From Haberlea rhodopensis (taxonomy: Eukaryota > Streptophyta > Magnoliopsida > Lamiales > Gesneriaceae), in NCBI GenBank assembly GCA_907163345.1, contig CAJQUN010000514.1:248001-312000 (forward strand): a stretch of DNA of 64,000 nt, in the 5' to 3' direction. The notes below the pieces were generated by a model. The model had not been told where the DNA came from, did no database searches, and worked only from the letters and a program-made list of their open reading frames with translations. The translations under genes were made by a program, and so were the position numbers. Of the stretch, positions 33,457 through 45,623 are shown in pieces (the stretch's first letter is position 1; every line of letters begins with the position of its first letter).

Positions 33457-35839
33457 TTATTTCTTATTTCCCCCCTTTTTGGCATCAGCAATCTCCTGAA
33501 GGAAATCTACGATCTGCTTAAGCTGAGCGCAAATAGCATCCAGGAGATGATCTTGGGTAAGGAGGGATTTTGCAACTGCAGTTTTGACTTCGTAAGCTAG
33601 CTCGATCTGTTCTTTTCTCAGACTGGTCTTATAGGATGCTTGTTGAGAAAACAGATCATCCAGACCGTGCTGGATACTGTTGATGCTTTTCAGCATCTTT
33701 TCCTTGAATGAGTCAAAATCCATAGAGTAGTCCACTGGCTTTGATGTACCTCTCTTACTCTTTGGGAGAGAAAGAGGAAGTTATCAGATAACCCACGAAG
33801 GGACTTGGCCACTGATGGAGCATCATCAAGGTAGTCTGGAATTTCTTCAGCAGGTGACACAGCCAGCTCTTTCCCTTTGTTAGTCGGCACAACAAAAGAG
33901 TCAGCAGATTAGCGATTGTCGGACCGGACTAGTTCCACCAAATAAGTAGAAAATATATTCAAAAATGCCAAATCTGCAGCAGACTGATCTGGAGGGGAGT
34001 TTGGTTGAACAGGCTCCTCAATTTGTAAAGCTACAACGATGCTGGGCACAACTAGTCCAACATCGATAATGTCTTGTGTGACAATAGTCTGTGGTGCGAC
34101 TAGTATGCTGGTCTGAGCTTCTGAGACTGAGGATGCAAAAGGAATGGAAGTAGTAGGAGATTCTAGCAGTACGTCCATTGCCTCAGCCTCTGCAGTAGAC
34201 AGAGCATTAGGCAGTGGCTGCTCCGTTGGCTTAATAATGGTTGCCCCAGAACTTTGTCCTGCCACAGTCTGGCTTGGGGTTGGGTGATCTGGACTGGGAG
34301 GAGGGGTTGAAATGTTCAGCTGCTGGCGATGCATTCGGACAGCCATGTGAAGAGTCAGAACGTCCATCTCCAGCGGAGCTATGACCACGCTGTCGTCCTT
34401 GACAGTCGGGCTGGTGACATCAAAATTGTCTTTCTTGGCTTGGATAAGGAGGTTTGCAAGCCTCAGCCTGTGTTTTGCAACAAAACTACTCTTTGCGATG
34501 CACAGCAGCGAACATCATCAGTTTCTGTGCCTTTCAGAACCTCCTGTTCCATTTTGTGCAGCCACTTGAGTTTGCCAAAGAACAGATTGAAGTGATTGAT
34601 TGTTCTGTACTGGACCCATTCATCGAATACGACGATGAAAGCATGTACTTGGTCTTCAACGTCTTCCATGGCGATGTCAATGGTTGTTTGAGCAGCTAAT
34701 TTGGGCTTGGAGGGTGCAGAATCTGTCATGGTGGCTTTGCCCTTCCCAGCAACAGATGAGGGCTTAACCCTTGATTGGGTATAATCGCCCAATTCTTTGA
34801 TTGAAATCCCCTTGACAGCTGGGATGTTGGATGGGACTCGGGGCACCACTATGGCTATTTTGGGTGGAGCTTTGGATGTTTGAGGTGGAGCTTGGGATTT
34901 TAGGAGTGGAGCTTGGGATTTTGGGAGTGGAGCTTGGAGTACAGGGGCTGCTTGGGTTGGAGGAAAGGTAGATATGGGTTTGGGGGTTTAAGGTTGTCAG
35001 GGGTTTGGTGAGTTGGGTTCGAGGCTTCTTTGGTAGGGGTTTGGTTAGGGATGAAGTATTAGAGGCAGACTGGGTTTCATCCGAGTCAGTCTGGACCACC
35101 ACCAGTTTTCGCTTAGCCCTTGTTGTCTTCTTCTCTGCAGCCTGTTCTGCACCAACCTCTATTTTGACAGTCAATAAATCCGTGGGAGTTGGGGGAGCAC
35201 TCTTGGATCTTAACAGAGCCAGTCCTTTAGGATTGATGATTTAAACGGGCTGAGTGTTGAAGATTTCCCCAGCTCAATATTCATGGATTCCAACAGCTTG
35301 CTCATTGGAACGGCAAAACAAACAGTCTGCTTTGCGGACGTGATGGTCTCCAGCAAAACACCAAATAAGATGGAGGAACAGTTCACTCTCTGTCCAAAAT
35401 GAATAGCTGCCATGGACCCAAACTTCTCAGACGTCACAGCGTCAAAACTCCCAGCCTTGATCAGCAGCGGCTTTCCGACGATGTCGCGGAGCACTTGAAA
35501 GTGGAAAGACATCTCCTTCTTCTTGAATGAAGGCCTAAGTGTAAGGCCGAAGATTGATACTCTGCGTTGAAATTCTTCCAGAGTAGCTTTGGACAACTGT
35601 GCGAAGTCGGACATGCCAGAGGTGGGAAGTCCAGACGTCTCCGTAAACAGCTCCTGAGAGATTTCAACAATCTGGCCATTCACTGAATAAGAGATTGAAT
35701 TCTTGTGAGATACGACGTTGGAAAATAGTTCTTTGATCGCCGATTCATAGACCACCGTTCCGCATTCCAAGAATTACTGTAGTCCGAAAGACTCCAGATT
35801 CTTGAATGTAGACACCATTTTTGTATCTTCCATCCTGTA
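33457..35839 (-). pseudogene. Sire-2 extra ORF after pol (so-called env-like)
   Basis: The conserved N-terminal domain (35210-35770, with SVNGQIVEISQELF and KAGSFDAVTSEKF) matches Sire-1, and the alignment extends upstream to MEDTKMVSTF across a TAA at 35772-35774. Then come a basic region KKTTRAKRKL and KKPRTQLTK, a Ser/Thr/Pro section with PSSTPKI repeats, and a C-terminal helical part rich in K, Q and E. At least four frame changes are present. As in Sire-1, basic stretches look like nuclear targeting signals rather than envelope features; function unknown. Confidence 0.7.
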
Positions 35840-36290
35840 TATAGCATCAAACTCAACAAATAATGAATTGTGAGTAATGGTTGCCATTAGAAATATTAGG
35901 ATTCGAATATTGAATTAAGAGGAGTTTAGGAAGATATAAGAAGACGACGGTAAACTGGAGAAAGTAAAATGGTGAGTGAGATGTACAGCCTGTTAAATAA
36001 AGAGTTTTAGACACGTGTGATGACTGATATTTTAAAAATTCAAATTTTAACGGACTGGATGAGAGTATAGTAAGGCGGCTGTAAAATATTACTATGTTAA
36101 AGATTGATAGTGTTTTTAGTCAGATCATATGATAACATCAGATCGATAGAGATCGGTCTGATATTCAGGACCGGTCTGTATCTTACTGACCGTTGTATTA
36201 ACGATCTGTGCTAACAATAAATATTTAAAAAAACAAAGTTAAGCAAGCATCAAATATATTACGATAGATCTATTAAACCAAGAATTTGAC
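35840..36290 (-). other. Sire-2 spacer between RNase H and extra ORF
   Basis: AT-rich and non-coding, with GGTCTG/CAGACC words and a GACCGGTCTG at about 36170. No polypurine tract is evident here. It corresponds to 12751-13158 in Sire-1. Confidence 0.6.
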
Positions 36291-37129
36291 GAAAATAATT
36301 AAACTTAGCCTCGGGGAGTGGTTTAGTGAAGATGTCTGAAGCTTGCTGGTCTGTTGAAATGTACTCGATCCGAATCTCCTTTTTGACAACATGATCTCAA
36401 ATAAAATGATGTATGATATCAATATGTTTCGCTCGAGAGTGCAAGACTGGATTATATGCGATAGCAATTGAACTTGTGTTGTCGTAAAAGATTGGTGACT
36501 CAGTAGCTTGAATGCCATAGTCTCTGAGCTGATGTTGAACCCAGAGCATTTGAGCGCAACAGCTTCCGCAGTGAGATATTATGCCTCAGCTGTGGATGTG
36601 GCAATCGACGTTTGCTTCTTGCTAAACCATGAGATCAATCTTTCACCTAAGACTTGACAAGTTCCACTGGTTCTTTTACGATCGATCTTACATCTTGCAT
36701 AGTCAGCGTCGAATATCCAGTCAAATTGAAGTTAGAATCTTTGGATACCAGAGACCAACATTCAGAACCTTTTAAGTATTTTAAAATGTGTTTAGCGGCA
36801 ATGAAGTGGGATTGTTTAGGGTCAGATTGAAATCTAGCACACATACAAACAGAAAACATAATATCAGGCCGGCTCGCTGTAAGATATAACAGCAATCCGA
36901 TTAGACCTCGATATATGGTTACCTCAACTGATGTTCCCCCTTCGTCTTTATCTAGCTTAATTGATGGACTCATCGGAGTTGAAGCAGTTGAGCAAGTCTC
37001 CATACCAAACCGTTTGAGTAGCTCATTGGTGTACTTGGTTTGATTTAATGAAGATTCAATTATCGAGCTGTTTGACTTAGACCCAGGAAGAATGACAATT
37101 CTCTCATCATGCTCATCTCCTGCATTAAC
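36291..37129 (-). pseudogene. pol: Sire-2 RT C-terminus and RNase H
   Basis: The readable part (36647-37003) gives VEVTIYRGLIG, LTASRPDIMFSVCM, ARFQSDPKQSHF and NFNLTGY, matching Sire-1 12090-12340. Toward 36291 the RNase H continues only in short pieces in all three frames. The thumb region next to 37080 has lost the LQV block seen in Sire-1. Confidence 0.85.
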
Positions 37130-37802
37130 TTAGAAAATTTCTCGCATAGCTAGTTGACCCAAAATGATATCATCAACATATATTTGAATTAATAGAGTAT
37201 ATTCCCCCTTAATAAATTTAAATAAAGTTTTATCTACTGAGTCGATCTGGAAATCATGATCCAGAAGAAATTGAGACAGAGTGTCATACCAGGCTCTGGG
37301 GGCTTGTTTAAGCCCATACACTGCTTTATTTAGTAAGTATACGTGATCTGGAAACGAGTGATTAAGAAATTCAGGAGGTTACTCGATGTAGACTTCCTCC
37401 TGAAGTTTGCCATTAAGAAACGCACTCTTCACGTCCATCTGATATACTTTGAAATCTTTAAAAGCAACAGAGGCAAGAAAGATTCGAATGGCTTCAGGTC
37501 TGGCAACTGGTGCAAAGGATTCATCAAACTCGATTTCTTCTTCTTGTCTGAAGCCTTGTGAAACAAGTCTGGTCGTTTCTAACTACCACGCCATTTGCAT
37601 CTAGCTTGTTTTTGAAAACCCATCTGGTTCCAATAACAGGCTGATCACTCGGTTTGGGAGTTAAACTCCACACCTGATTCTGTTCAAATTGGTTGAGCTC
37701 TTCTTGCATAGCCTCTATCAAGTTATAGTCAGCTAAAGCTTCGTCAGTCTGTTTTGGTTCCAGGTTGGATATGAATGCAGCGTAGGTGAATTCATCCATC
37801 AA
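37130..37802 (-). pseudogene. pol: Sire-2 reverse transcriptase, N-terminal part
   Basis: YAAFISNLEP, EAMQEELNQFEQNQVWSL and GTRWVFKNKLD open the domain (37524-37802). Frame changes follow, then YGLKQAPRAWYDTL and IYVDDIILG (37130-37321), the catalytic block. Sequence is close to Sire-1 but the breaks are at different sites, so they decayed independently. Confidence 0.88.
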
Positions 37803-39113
37803 TGTCCTCTAGTTCTTATGGGTGCAGATGGACTTCCAATCACCAGATCAGGTGGATGCCTCTTAGTCCAGCGATAGTTTGGTTCAAGAACATCTGGTCC
37901 TGATGGAGGCAGAATGTTGATATCGTCAGTATTGGTCTTCACGTTGGTATTCGTCACTTTCGGATCAGCAACATCAGCTAGATCTGGTAGAACTTCAGTG
38001 GCTTCTACCGGTCTGTCTGGTACTTCAGGTTCTGGTGGATTGTCTCTTAACCTGTTAACTGCATTCTCATCATCACTGTTAGCTTCGAGATGGATATTTT
38101 CCATCTGATTTTGAATTATTTCCTTGTGGTTCTCAATATCAAGAAATTCATCAAAAACTACATGAATTGACTCTTCCATAGTTAGAGTTCGATTATTGAA
38201 GAAGCTAAATGCTTTGCTAACAGATGAATATCCTAAGAATATTACATCATCTGATTTATATTCAAAAGCTGTTAGATGATTCTTACCGTTGTTATGGGCA
38301 TAACATTTGCAGCCGAAGATATGGAAATATGAATAGTCGGTCTGTTATTTGTCCATACTTCATACGGTGTTGCATTTAATTTCTTATTAATCATGGACCG
38401 ATTCTGTGTATAACATGCAGTACTGACAGCCTCTGCCCAGAACTTTTGAGAGATTCCAGAGTCAGCAAGCATTGTTCTTGATGCTTCCTTGAGCGTTCTG
38501 TTGCGTCGTTCTGCAACTCCATTTTGTTGAGGAGTGCGAGCTACTGAGTATTCATGTCTGATCCCTTGGTCATCTAGAAAGGATTCAAGATTTTGGTTTG
38601 AGAATTCAGTGCCTTTGTCGGTTCGAATCCTGTCTATCCCAGAGGATTTCTCTTATGAATGCGCTTCAATAGCTTGATCAATTTCGGGCCGGTCTGTTCT
38701 TTACTGCTCAAAAATATAGTCCATGTAAAACGTGAGTAATCATCAATAACAACAAGAGTATACCGCATTCCCCCTAAACTTGTTATTGGTATGGGACCAA
38801 ACAAGTCCATGTGCAATAATTCTAAGCAGCGTGAGGAGGATTTGACATTCTTGTTCTTAAAGGATGATCTGACTTGCTTGCCCATTTGACAAGCTTGACA
38901 GATCTTATCCTTAGAAAAGTTGATCTTGGGCAGACCGATAACTAAATCATTTTTACATAGGCTAGAAATAGTCTTGAAATTAAGATGATTCAAGAGTTTA
39001 TGCCATAGCCAATGTTTATTGTCGTTATGAGCGATGAAACAAGTAGGATTATCAGGTTGATCATGATTCCAGTTAATCTTATAAGTATTTTCATTCCTGA
39101 TTCCTACCATCAT
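37803..39113 (-). pseudogene. pol: Sire-2 integrase and acidic linker
   Basis: The zinc-binding start is complete here: WLWHKLLNHLNF then CQACQMGKQVRSSF. LHMDLFGPIPITS carries the first acidic residue. After a frame change, DKGTEF and NGVAERRNR-like readings (about 38490-38610) carry the other two, then FWAEAVSTACYTQNRSM. The linker 37799-38179 is acidic (LEANSDDENAV). Used to insert cDNA; broken here. Confidence 0.88.
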
Positions 39114-39420
39114 GGTTTTACCATTAGATGATTTAACAGTGCAAGTGTGTTTGTGAAATTCTACAGTATAACTATAATTGACTTATACTAATCAGATTAT
39201 AGCATAAATTCTCAACTAATAACACATCATTTATGATAATGTTGCCATGGACAATCTTACCATTGCCCACGGTCTTACCTTTTGAATTATCACCGAAGGT
39301 GATCTTAGGACCAGTATATTGAGTAATATCAGACAACAGCTCGATGTTTCCAGTCATTTGTCGAGAACATCCACTGTCTAAATACCAGTCTGATAGTTTC
39401 TTCTTGGGTTCCTGTCAAAA
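39114..39420 (-). pseudogene. pol: Sire-2 protease
   Basis: The minus strand at about 39350-39390 reads DSGCSRQMTGN, with the catalytic DSG, and continues with GPKITFGDNSKGKTVG and NDVLLVENLCYNLISI (39172-39357). A TAA near 39170 and a frame change separate it from the integrase part. Confidence 0.85.
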
Positions 39421-41402
39421 CAAGAATTATTGTTGGTACCCAATCCTACTTGGGTCCGGAACGTTAATCCTTTGGGGACCCACACCTTAATCAACTTTAT
39501 TGGTTTGTGTGTGTGGTGTGGTGTGTGCTGTGAGATAACAAGTATGCTGAGTTTGTTGTGTGTAGTGTGTTTTGTGAAATGGTGGCCTTTGATTATTGTC
39601 AGGCAATCTATATCTTCTTTGGACTGGTTGTGAGTTGTGATAATTGGATGGTTTTCCTTTCCTTAGATTTTGCACTCTTGAGTTTGGTCTGATAGACTCA
39701 AAACTCGTTGGTGCCTTTTACGTGGCTTGGTTAACATACCCAATCCCCTTTCTCAAACCTTTATTCTTGAATGAGATCCCTGTTTGAATTATAGGCACTT
39801 CTGATTCATATATTGTGCTGGATCTAACAAATTTCATTTATTTGACTTTGTTCTTTTCCAGCAACAATTTAGTTTCATTTTTAGTGCTTTCATTGATACC
39901 AAAGTCTATGCCAGTGATATCACCGACATTTCTTTGTACCTCTTGCAACCCATCTAATGAAGCTCTTGATTTTGTCCATGTTTTGAAAATATGAGAAAGT
40001 TTAGCATTATGTGCGCTAATTTTCTGATTTTCTACATTGAGCTGTTCAGAGGAAATTTTTAGCTTATCCAGCTCGATCTTCAGACTGTCACATTCACCTA
40101 GCTTAGCACAGCTTGGTAAGATGTGCTCATCTATTTGATCTTTGCTTTCAGCCTTAAATTTATGAAATGATTCAGCTAGTGTTCTGTAGTCATTGGCCAT
40201 ATCTTGTAGTGCAAGTACAAGTTCTTCTCGTGTAAATTCATCTGAGTCAAAATCGAATACCTCATCGTTCTGACTAGTCTCCACGTCTGCCATTAGGCAT
40301 TGGATCTCCTCTTCACTTTCACTGGAGGATTCTTCTGAGCTCTCTGATTCTGAATCAGTCTGAGCCCACTTACTGTTGCCTTCTTCTGCTACCAGAACTT
40401 TTTGAGCCTTTCCATGATGCCCTTTACCATCTTTGTAGTGCTTCTTCTTCTTGTCATCTCTGTGTCTTTCCTTCCTGTCGTCTTTCTTTGGTCTGGTGCA
40501 ATCTGCAATGAAGTGTCCGGTCTTACCACAATTGTAGCAAGCCTGATCATTAACAGAAGCATATTTTCTTAACTTATATTGATGAGAAGGTTTAAAGTTC
40601 TTTTTATTTGTAGACATGAATTTACCAAATTTCTTAATAAATAATGACATAGCATCATTACTCATCTGTTCGACAGATCGGTATGTGGGGGTAGACTACA
40701 AGTGCCTTGGTTGGCTGAGAGGTGGATGGCTCTGCTTCCCCTCTAGTGATCAGCTCGAATTCATAGGCCTTGAGATCAACGAAAAGATCATGGAGTTCGG
40801 TTTTGTTCAGATCTTTAGATTATCTCATTGCAATGGTCTTGACGTCCCATTCCTTTGGTAAAGCTCTCATAACTTTCAGATCTGTTGGTATAGTCCTTGC
40901 CAAGACTGTTCAGTTCAATGACAATGCCCGAAACTCATTCATCAAACTCGTTTAGAGTTTCTCCATGTCTCATCTTTACGCTTTCAAACTTTTGTAGAGC
41001 CTCAGTCAGCTTATTATCTTTGGTCTGGTTATTACCTTCACAGAGCTGTGCAATCTTCTCCCAAATTTCTTTGGCAGTGGAGCACATCTTGATCTTGCTG
41101 ATCATATTCTTGTCCAAGGTTTTGAACAGAATATCCTTGGCTACATTGTAAGATTAGTCTTTTCTTTCTTCATTGGTCCAGACAGCTCTTTCTTTTTCAA
41201 TCATCTGAGGTTCAACACTTTACCCTCCCAGGGCAGGGTTAGCCTTTAGAATCTTCATTGGTCCTTCTGTGACGACGTACCACATGTCATCATCTTGAGA
41301 TGCTAGGTGAGCTTGCATGCGGATTCTCCAATCATCGTAATCTTCTTTTGAGAACATGGGAATCTTGTTTAATGATGCCATCAGGCCAAGTATTCTTTTG
41401 AT
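39421..41402 (-). pseudogene. gag: Sire-2 gag
   Basis: The start MASLNKIPMF (about 41376) leads into YDDWRIRMQAHLASQDDDMW, the copia Gag N-terminus, then EIWEKIAQLCEGNNQTKDNKL and the zinc knuckle CYNCGKTGHFIADC (about 40510-40550) followed by a Lys/His-rich and Ser/Glu-rich region and a coiled-coil-like stretch. Long Gag with this acidic section is typical of SIRE elements. Frameshifts near 41160, 40930 and 40680. Confidence 0.9.
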
Positions 41403-41460
41403 TAAGAACACCCGCTCTGATACCACTTTTGATGCCATCAGTCCAAGTATTCTTTTGATT
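41373..41460 (-). other. Sire-2 primer site with 31 bp duplication replacing the LTR end
   Basis: TGGTATCAGAGC (minus strand, 41414-41425) is the initiator tRNA-Met primer site. Where the LTR end should follow, there is instead a copy (41430-41460) of the gag start (41373-41403) with one mismatch. The last 70-80 bases of the LTR, including the C run, are missing. Confidence 0.85.
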
Positions 41461-42480
41461 TCACTTGGGTTAGCAAATTAAATCTATTTCTTAATCAATT
41501 CCAAAGTTAACAGACCACTAATAGTGTGAGTGCGGAATCGGTCTGTTATTGGTTAGTGAGACCGGTCTGATGGCTTGAAACACGAAGTAGTGCAATATGT
41601 AAATAGACAAGATGTGTTTCTGGAAGTTCGAAGGCAATCCCTTCTACGTCTCCCCTTCTTCCAAAATAGGAAGGATTCACTAGAAGACTTTGAGTAATAC
41701 AATCCTGTTGTACAACCCCGATTCAGCTGGATTTACCACACTACCAGACTAAAACTCCTAGTCTCTCAATCTGTTCAGACACAATCCATCTGACAGTTAC
41801 AAAGAACTCACTCTTCTATCTTAGAACAAGTACAATTGATAGAGTGGATTATTATAAGCACAAATGATCCTTAAACGATCAAATATAACAATAAGACATG
41901 CTTTTAACTAAAAGTATATCGATAAGATGAAGTCTTTCGATGAGTGTTCTGCTCAAGTGGATGCTCAATAAAATTGTTGCTCTTGTATGTCTCTTATCGT
42001 CGTGTATCGTATTGTATATTGAGCATTTAAGTTGCACCTATATATAAGCATTTCCGTCAATGACAATATTTCATTTTGTGTGCAATTCTTTACTTTGGTC
42101 AACCTCTGAACAAACTGCAGTCTTCTATTTAGACACTTTCCCTTCTGGTCTGTTCTTTCGGCGCTTGTCAGATAAGATCTCCTTTGTCTATTTACCATTT
42201 AAGGTAATCTTCAGTCTTTGGTATATTTCAGCATTAAATGCAACATTAAATGCTTCCATAAATAGCGTTGGTTATTCGGACTGATGAACGAAGTTTGCTA
42301 ACTCAGTCTGAAATGATAAGTTCTGATCTGGTCTGCATTGATCTGCGTCGATCTGGTCTGTTCTGATCTGGTTGACATCGATCTGGTCTGTATCAATCTG
42401 GTTGATATCGATCTGGTCTGTTTTGTCATTAACTTAATTGATCTGGTCTGTTTTGTCATCTTTAAAATCCGTAACCAACA
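41461..42480 (-). repeat. Sire-2 5' LTR
   Basis: It starts (minus strand) TGTTGGTTACGG at 42480 and keeps the middle segment with GGAAGAAGGGGAGACGTAGA that the other LTR lost. Repeats of GATCTGGTCTG lie at 42320-42450. A TATATATAG-type box is near 42040-42049. Confidence 0.85.
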
Positions 42481-42485
42481 TCTGA

Positions 42486-43007
42486 TGTTGTGGGCAGCTT
42501 GCACATAACTTTTTGAAGCGTTCCCATTACTCGTGAAGTGTTTCTCCAGGATTGCTTAATGTTGTAGATCTCTTTCCTTATGTTGGCAGCTCTTGATGCT
42601 GGAAAGTACTTTTCAAGGAAAATCCTCTTCAACTTGTTCCATGTAGTGATTGAGTCGGATGGTAGATAGAATAGCCAATCCTTTGCAGCATCCTTTAATG
42701 AGAAAGGAAAGGCTATCAGCTTGATTTGCTCCTCAGTGATCCAGTTGGTTTCATGGTGGTGCAAACCACATGAAATTCCATTAAGTGTTTGTGAGGATCT
42801 TCACCTGCAAGACCATGAAACGAGGGTAAAAGATGTATTAAACCAGATTTTAATTCAAAATTGATATTAGTAGTAAGAGTAGGAAAAATAATGCAGAGGG
42901 GCTGCTGATCCAAGGTAGGATTCGCCAGCTGTCTTAGACTCTGGTTTTCCGCTATATTAATCTTTTCTTCTTCTTCTTGTCTCCTACGAGTTTCTCTCAT
43001 ACGTCGA
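42486..43007 (-). pseudogene. gag: Ath-1 gag N-terminal half
   Basis: RETRRRQEEEEKINIAENQS, then HLLPSFHGLAGEDPHKHL, IKLIAFPFSLKDAAKDWL and LKRIFLEKYFPASR are the standard Athila/Tat capsid blocks (Retrotrans_gag). A frame change lies near 42740. The upstream end continues across Tek-4 into 59259, where the reading DSEIERTLHRR completes it. Confidence 0.9.
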
Positions 43008-44074
43008 TGTAAGGACCCCCGTACCCTTAACCCGATATTAGTGTATTAACCACCGTGCTTAGTGCATACTATCATGTTAACAAGGGGAAAGTAATTACAT
43101 GCAACTCTAGCATAAATGCCATCTATAAAATTCCTTTACATTATCGTATAATGTCTATACTTTCCCAACATATTCCATAAAACATGTCATGCACCTTTCA
43201 ACATACACTAATATGCTCTCAATTCATTTAGCAATTCCACATTTAATTGCATGCTAACCGTAAATGAATAGAGAAAAGTCGTAGCCCATTTATACATTCC
43301 ATATACACGTAATATGTACTCACATAAGAGCACCCAATGAATAAGTGTGTATCTAATGTATAAAACACTCTACTGGATACCGTTACTGGTGCTTCGATCC
43401 TGGAAGCACCTCTCAAGCGCAACTCGATCTCGACTCTGGATCTGAGCGCCTATCCATCCATCTCTGGTACCTCAATCCTGGAAGTACTTCAATCAACAGC
43501 CCGAGCTCAACTCCAAAGCTGCTGCTACACCTGTACCACCTGCCCCAACAGAGACAGCCCCCACACGGGGTGAGCATACCAATATCCCAAATACCATGAT
43601 CACAATAATGCAATTCATAATTTACGATATGTAAATGCTATGAAATATAAAAGATACTCCCTGGATGGCATCTTCCTCATCCGGGATCCCCTGTACTGTC
43701 CCTGTTCTCAAAATAACTGAAACCATCAAATTCTCAAATGCCAGTTAATCATTACATTGATTAACAAATTTACTAGCCGTATACCGGTATCATAATCAAC
43801 ACTATCAAATCATTAAACAATGATTACAAATTCCCCATATATTTCACTTATGGTTCCATAATTCTATTTCATAGCTCGCTCTACAATAGCGGCGTTCCAT
43901 TTCCACGCATACTCAACAGCAGCGGCGTCATAATCGATGTTCGCTCACAGGCGACAACATCCCAATCATTGCTCGCTCAAAAGCGGCACCATGCAATTCT
44001 CAACGCATATATAGACATTTGAAGCAAGTATCATAAACCATGCATTTCAATCTCCGTTTATTGCTAATACCATG
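43008..44074 (-). repeat. Tek-4 3' LTR, part next to the Ath-1 junction
   Basis: The first 1067 bases of the LTR up to the Tek-3 insertion. At 43390-43410 GGTGCTTC and GAAGCACC form an 8 bp stem with loop GATCCTG; at 43467-43490 a sister hairpin has the same loop core with other stem bases (GTAC...GTAC). AGCGG/CGCT-type boxes are at 43870-43995. Confidence 0.92.
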
Positions 44075-45611
44075 TGTAAGGACCCTAGTTCCTTAACGGT
44101 GAAATCAAGATATAAATAGGGCTAAACATGCATCACAGACAGTTTATGGTTCCGGTTATTACGTGAGCTAATAGGATTACAGGCCAAAATAAAACTTCGA
44201 AGCTAATAATTACATTCCCAAATGTATGTTAACACTATAGATTTACACTACTCCTAGAGTAGAGACTATACCAAATCCTGTATCCTAATTCACAAGGCTC
44301 CTCGAAGCTCACTGCCTCCCCGGCCCATAGTCCTCCAAATCCAAAGGTGTACCTACAGGAACAACTCACCATGAGCATATACATCACTATTCAACACAAT
44401 TAAGCATAATGAGATAAATAGTTGCATGAGAAATATATATGTATATATGCTCCCTGATTCACCACATCGGCACATTTCCATTGTCGTTCCTGTTTTACAA
44501 CTCATGCACAAATCATTAGTTCACAATGTAATGATCGATATCACTTTTCAGTTATGACCACAATATTCCACGATAATCACAATATTCCACTTTAATTACA
44601 AATTCCACATTAATCACTATATTCCACTTTAATCACAATATTCCACATTAATCACTAGAATTGTGACTGTTCCGGTCCCAATACAACAGCGGAATTTTAG
44701 GACCCCTCGCTTCGACATATAGCGGCATCATATGATATCCCTCGCTTCGACAATGACAGCGGCATGTTACCTCGCTTAGACATGACAGCGGCAAATATCA
44801 TACTACCATCGCTTCATATGACAGCGGCAAGTACCTCCCTCACTCGGAGATAAAGGCTACCGGAACATACATCAATTCTACCACAATAATCAAACACAAT
44901 AGTTGATTCCATTATCACGATATATCATTACCATTTCACATAAATCACCACATATAAGGATTCACTATCCACGGTATACACAATACATAATCGAAAGCGT
45001 AACACATTTTACCGTCCGATGCTCGTACGTCTCACTACGTACCTTAATTCCCAAAAGTGGAGAAGTTGGAGAACTTTATCTCCTCGATGTTGTTGGCACC
45101 TGGGTGGTTCTCTTGGGAACCTCAAATCTCCCAATAAACTCCACAAATCAACTTTTTGCAAGAATTTCTCTTCACCCTTAAGCTCAAAAACGAAAATGAA
45201 GAGAAAGGAAGGGTTTGGGTGGTGGTTTGGTAAAGGTAAAGTGATTTGGTAAAGGTGGGGGTTGGGGTATAAGGGTTTGAGTTTAATTAAAATGCATTCC
45301 ACAATCCCATGGTGTATAAAACACCCCAACATGATATTTTTAAAAGCATTAATCCAAAATGCACCAAAATATCAATTAAATGCACATTTCAAAAAATAAA
45401 TGACTACCAACACATGTAAGCCATTAGAACACCCAATTACCCAACATGCATAACATGCACCCTGAAATGCTCTACCAGCCCACATGACCAAGCATTTCCA
45501 CATGGCAATTAATTCTAACACATAAGGCAATTACCACCATAATTAATCATATTTAAACATATGAACACAATTAATGCCTTAAACACAATTAATCATTTCG
45601 GGGACATCACA
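44075..45611 (-). repeat. Tek-3 3' LTR
   Basis: Related to the Tek-1 LTR at both ends but about 600 bp shorter, because the palindrome segment is absent. It has the GTACGT/ACGTAC hairpin with loop CTCACT (45025-45042), an AGCGG...CGCT block (44685-44860), and a ~19 bp tandem array of ATATTCCAC words (44565-44655). Confidence 0.93.
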
Positions 45612-45623
45612 ATACTCCCCTAC

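Larger units (their letters stand above)
32263..42480 (-). mobile_element. Sire-2, Sirevirus-type copia element in Ath-1
   Basis: The duplication TCTGA (32258-32262 and 42481-42485) marks a complete insertion in Ath-1 gag. Order on the minus strand: 5' LTR, gag with CCHC, protease, integrase, RT, RNase H, extra ORF, polypurine tract, 3' LTR. The 5' LTR end next to the primer site is rearranged, and the 3' LTR lacks about 200 bp found in the other. All genes are broken. Confidence 0.92.
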
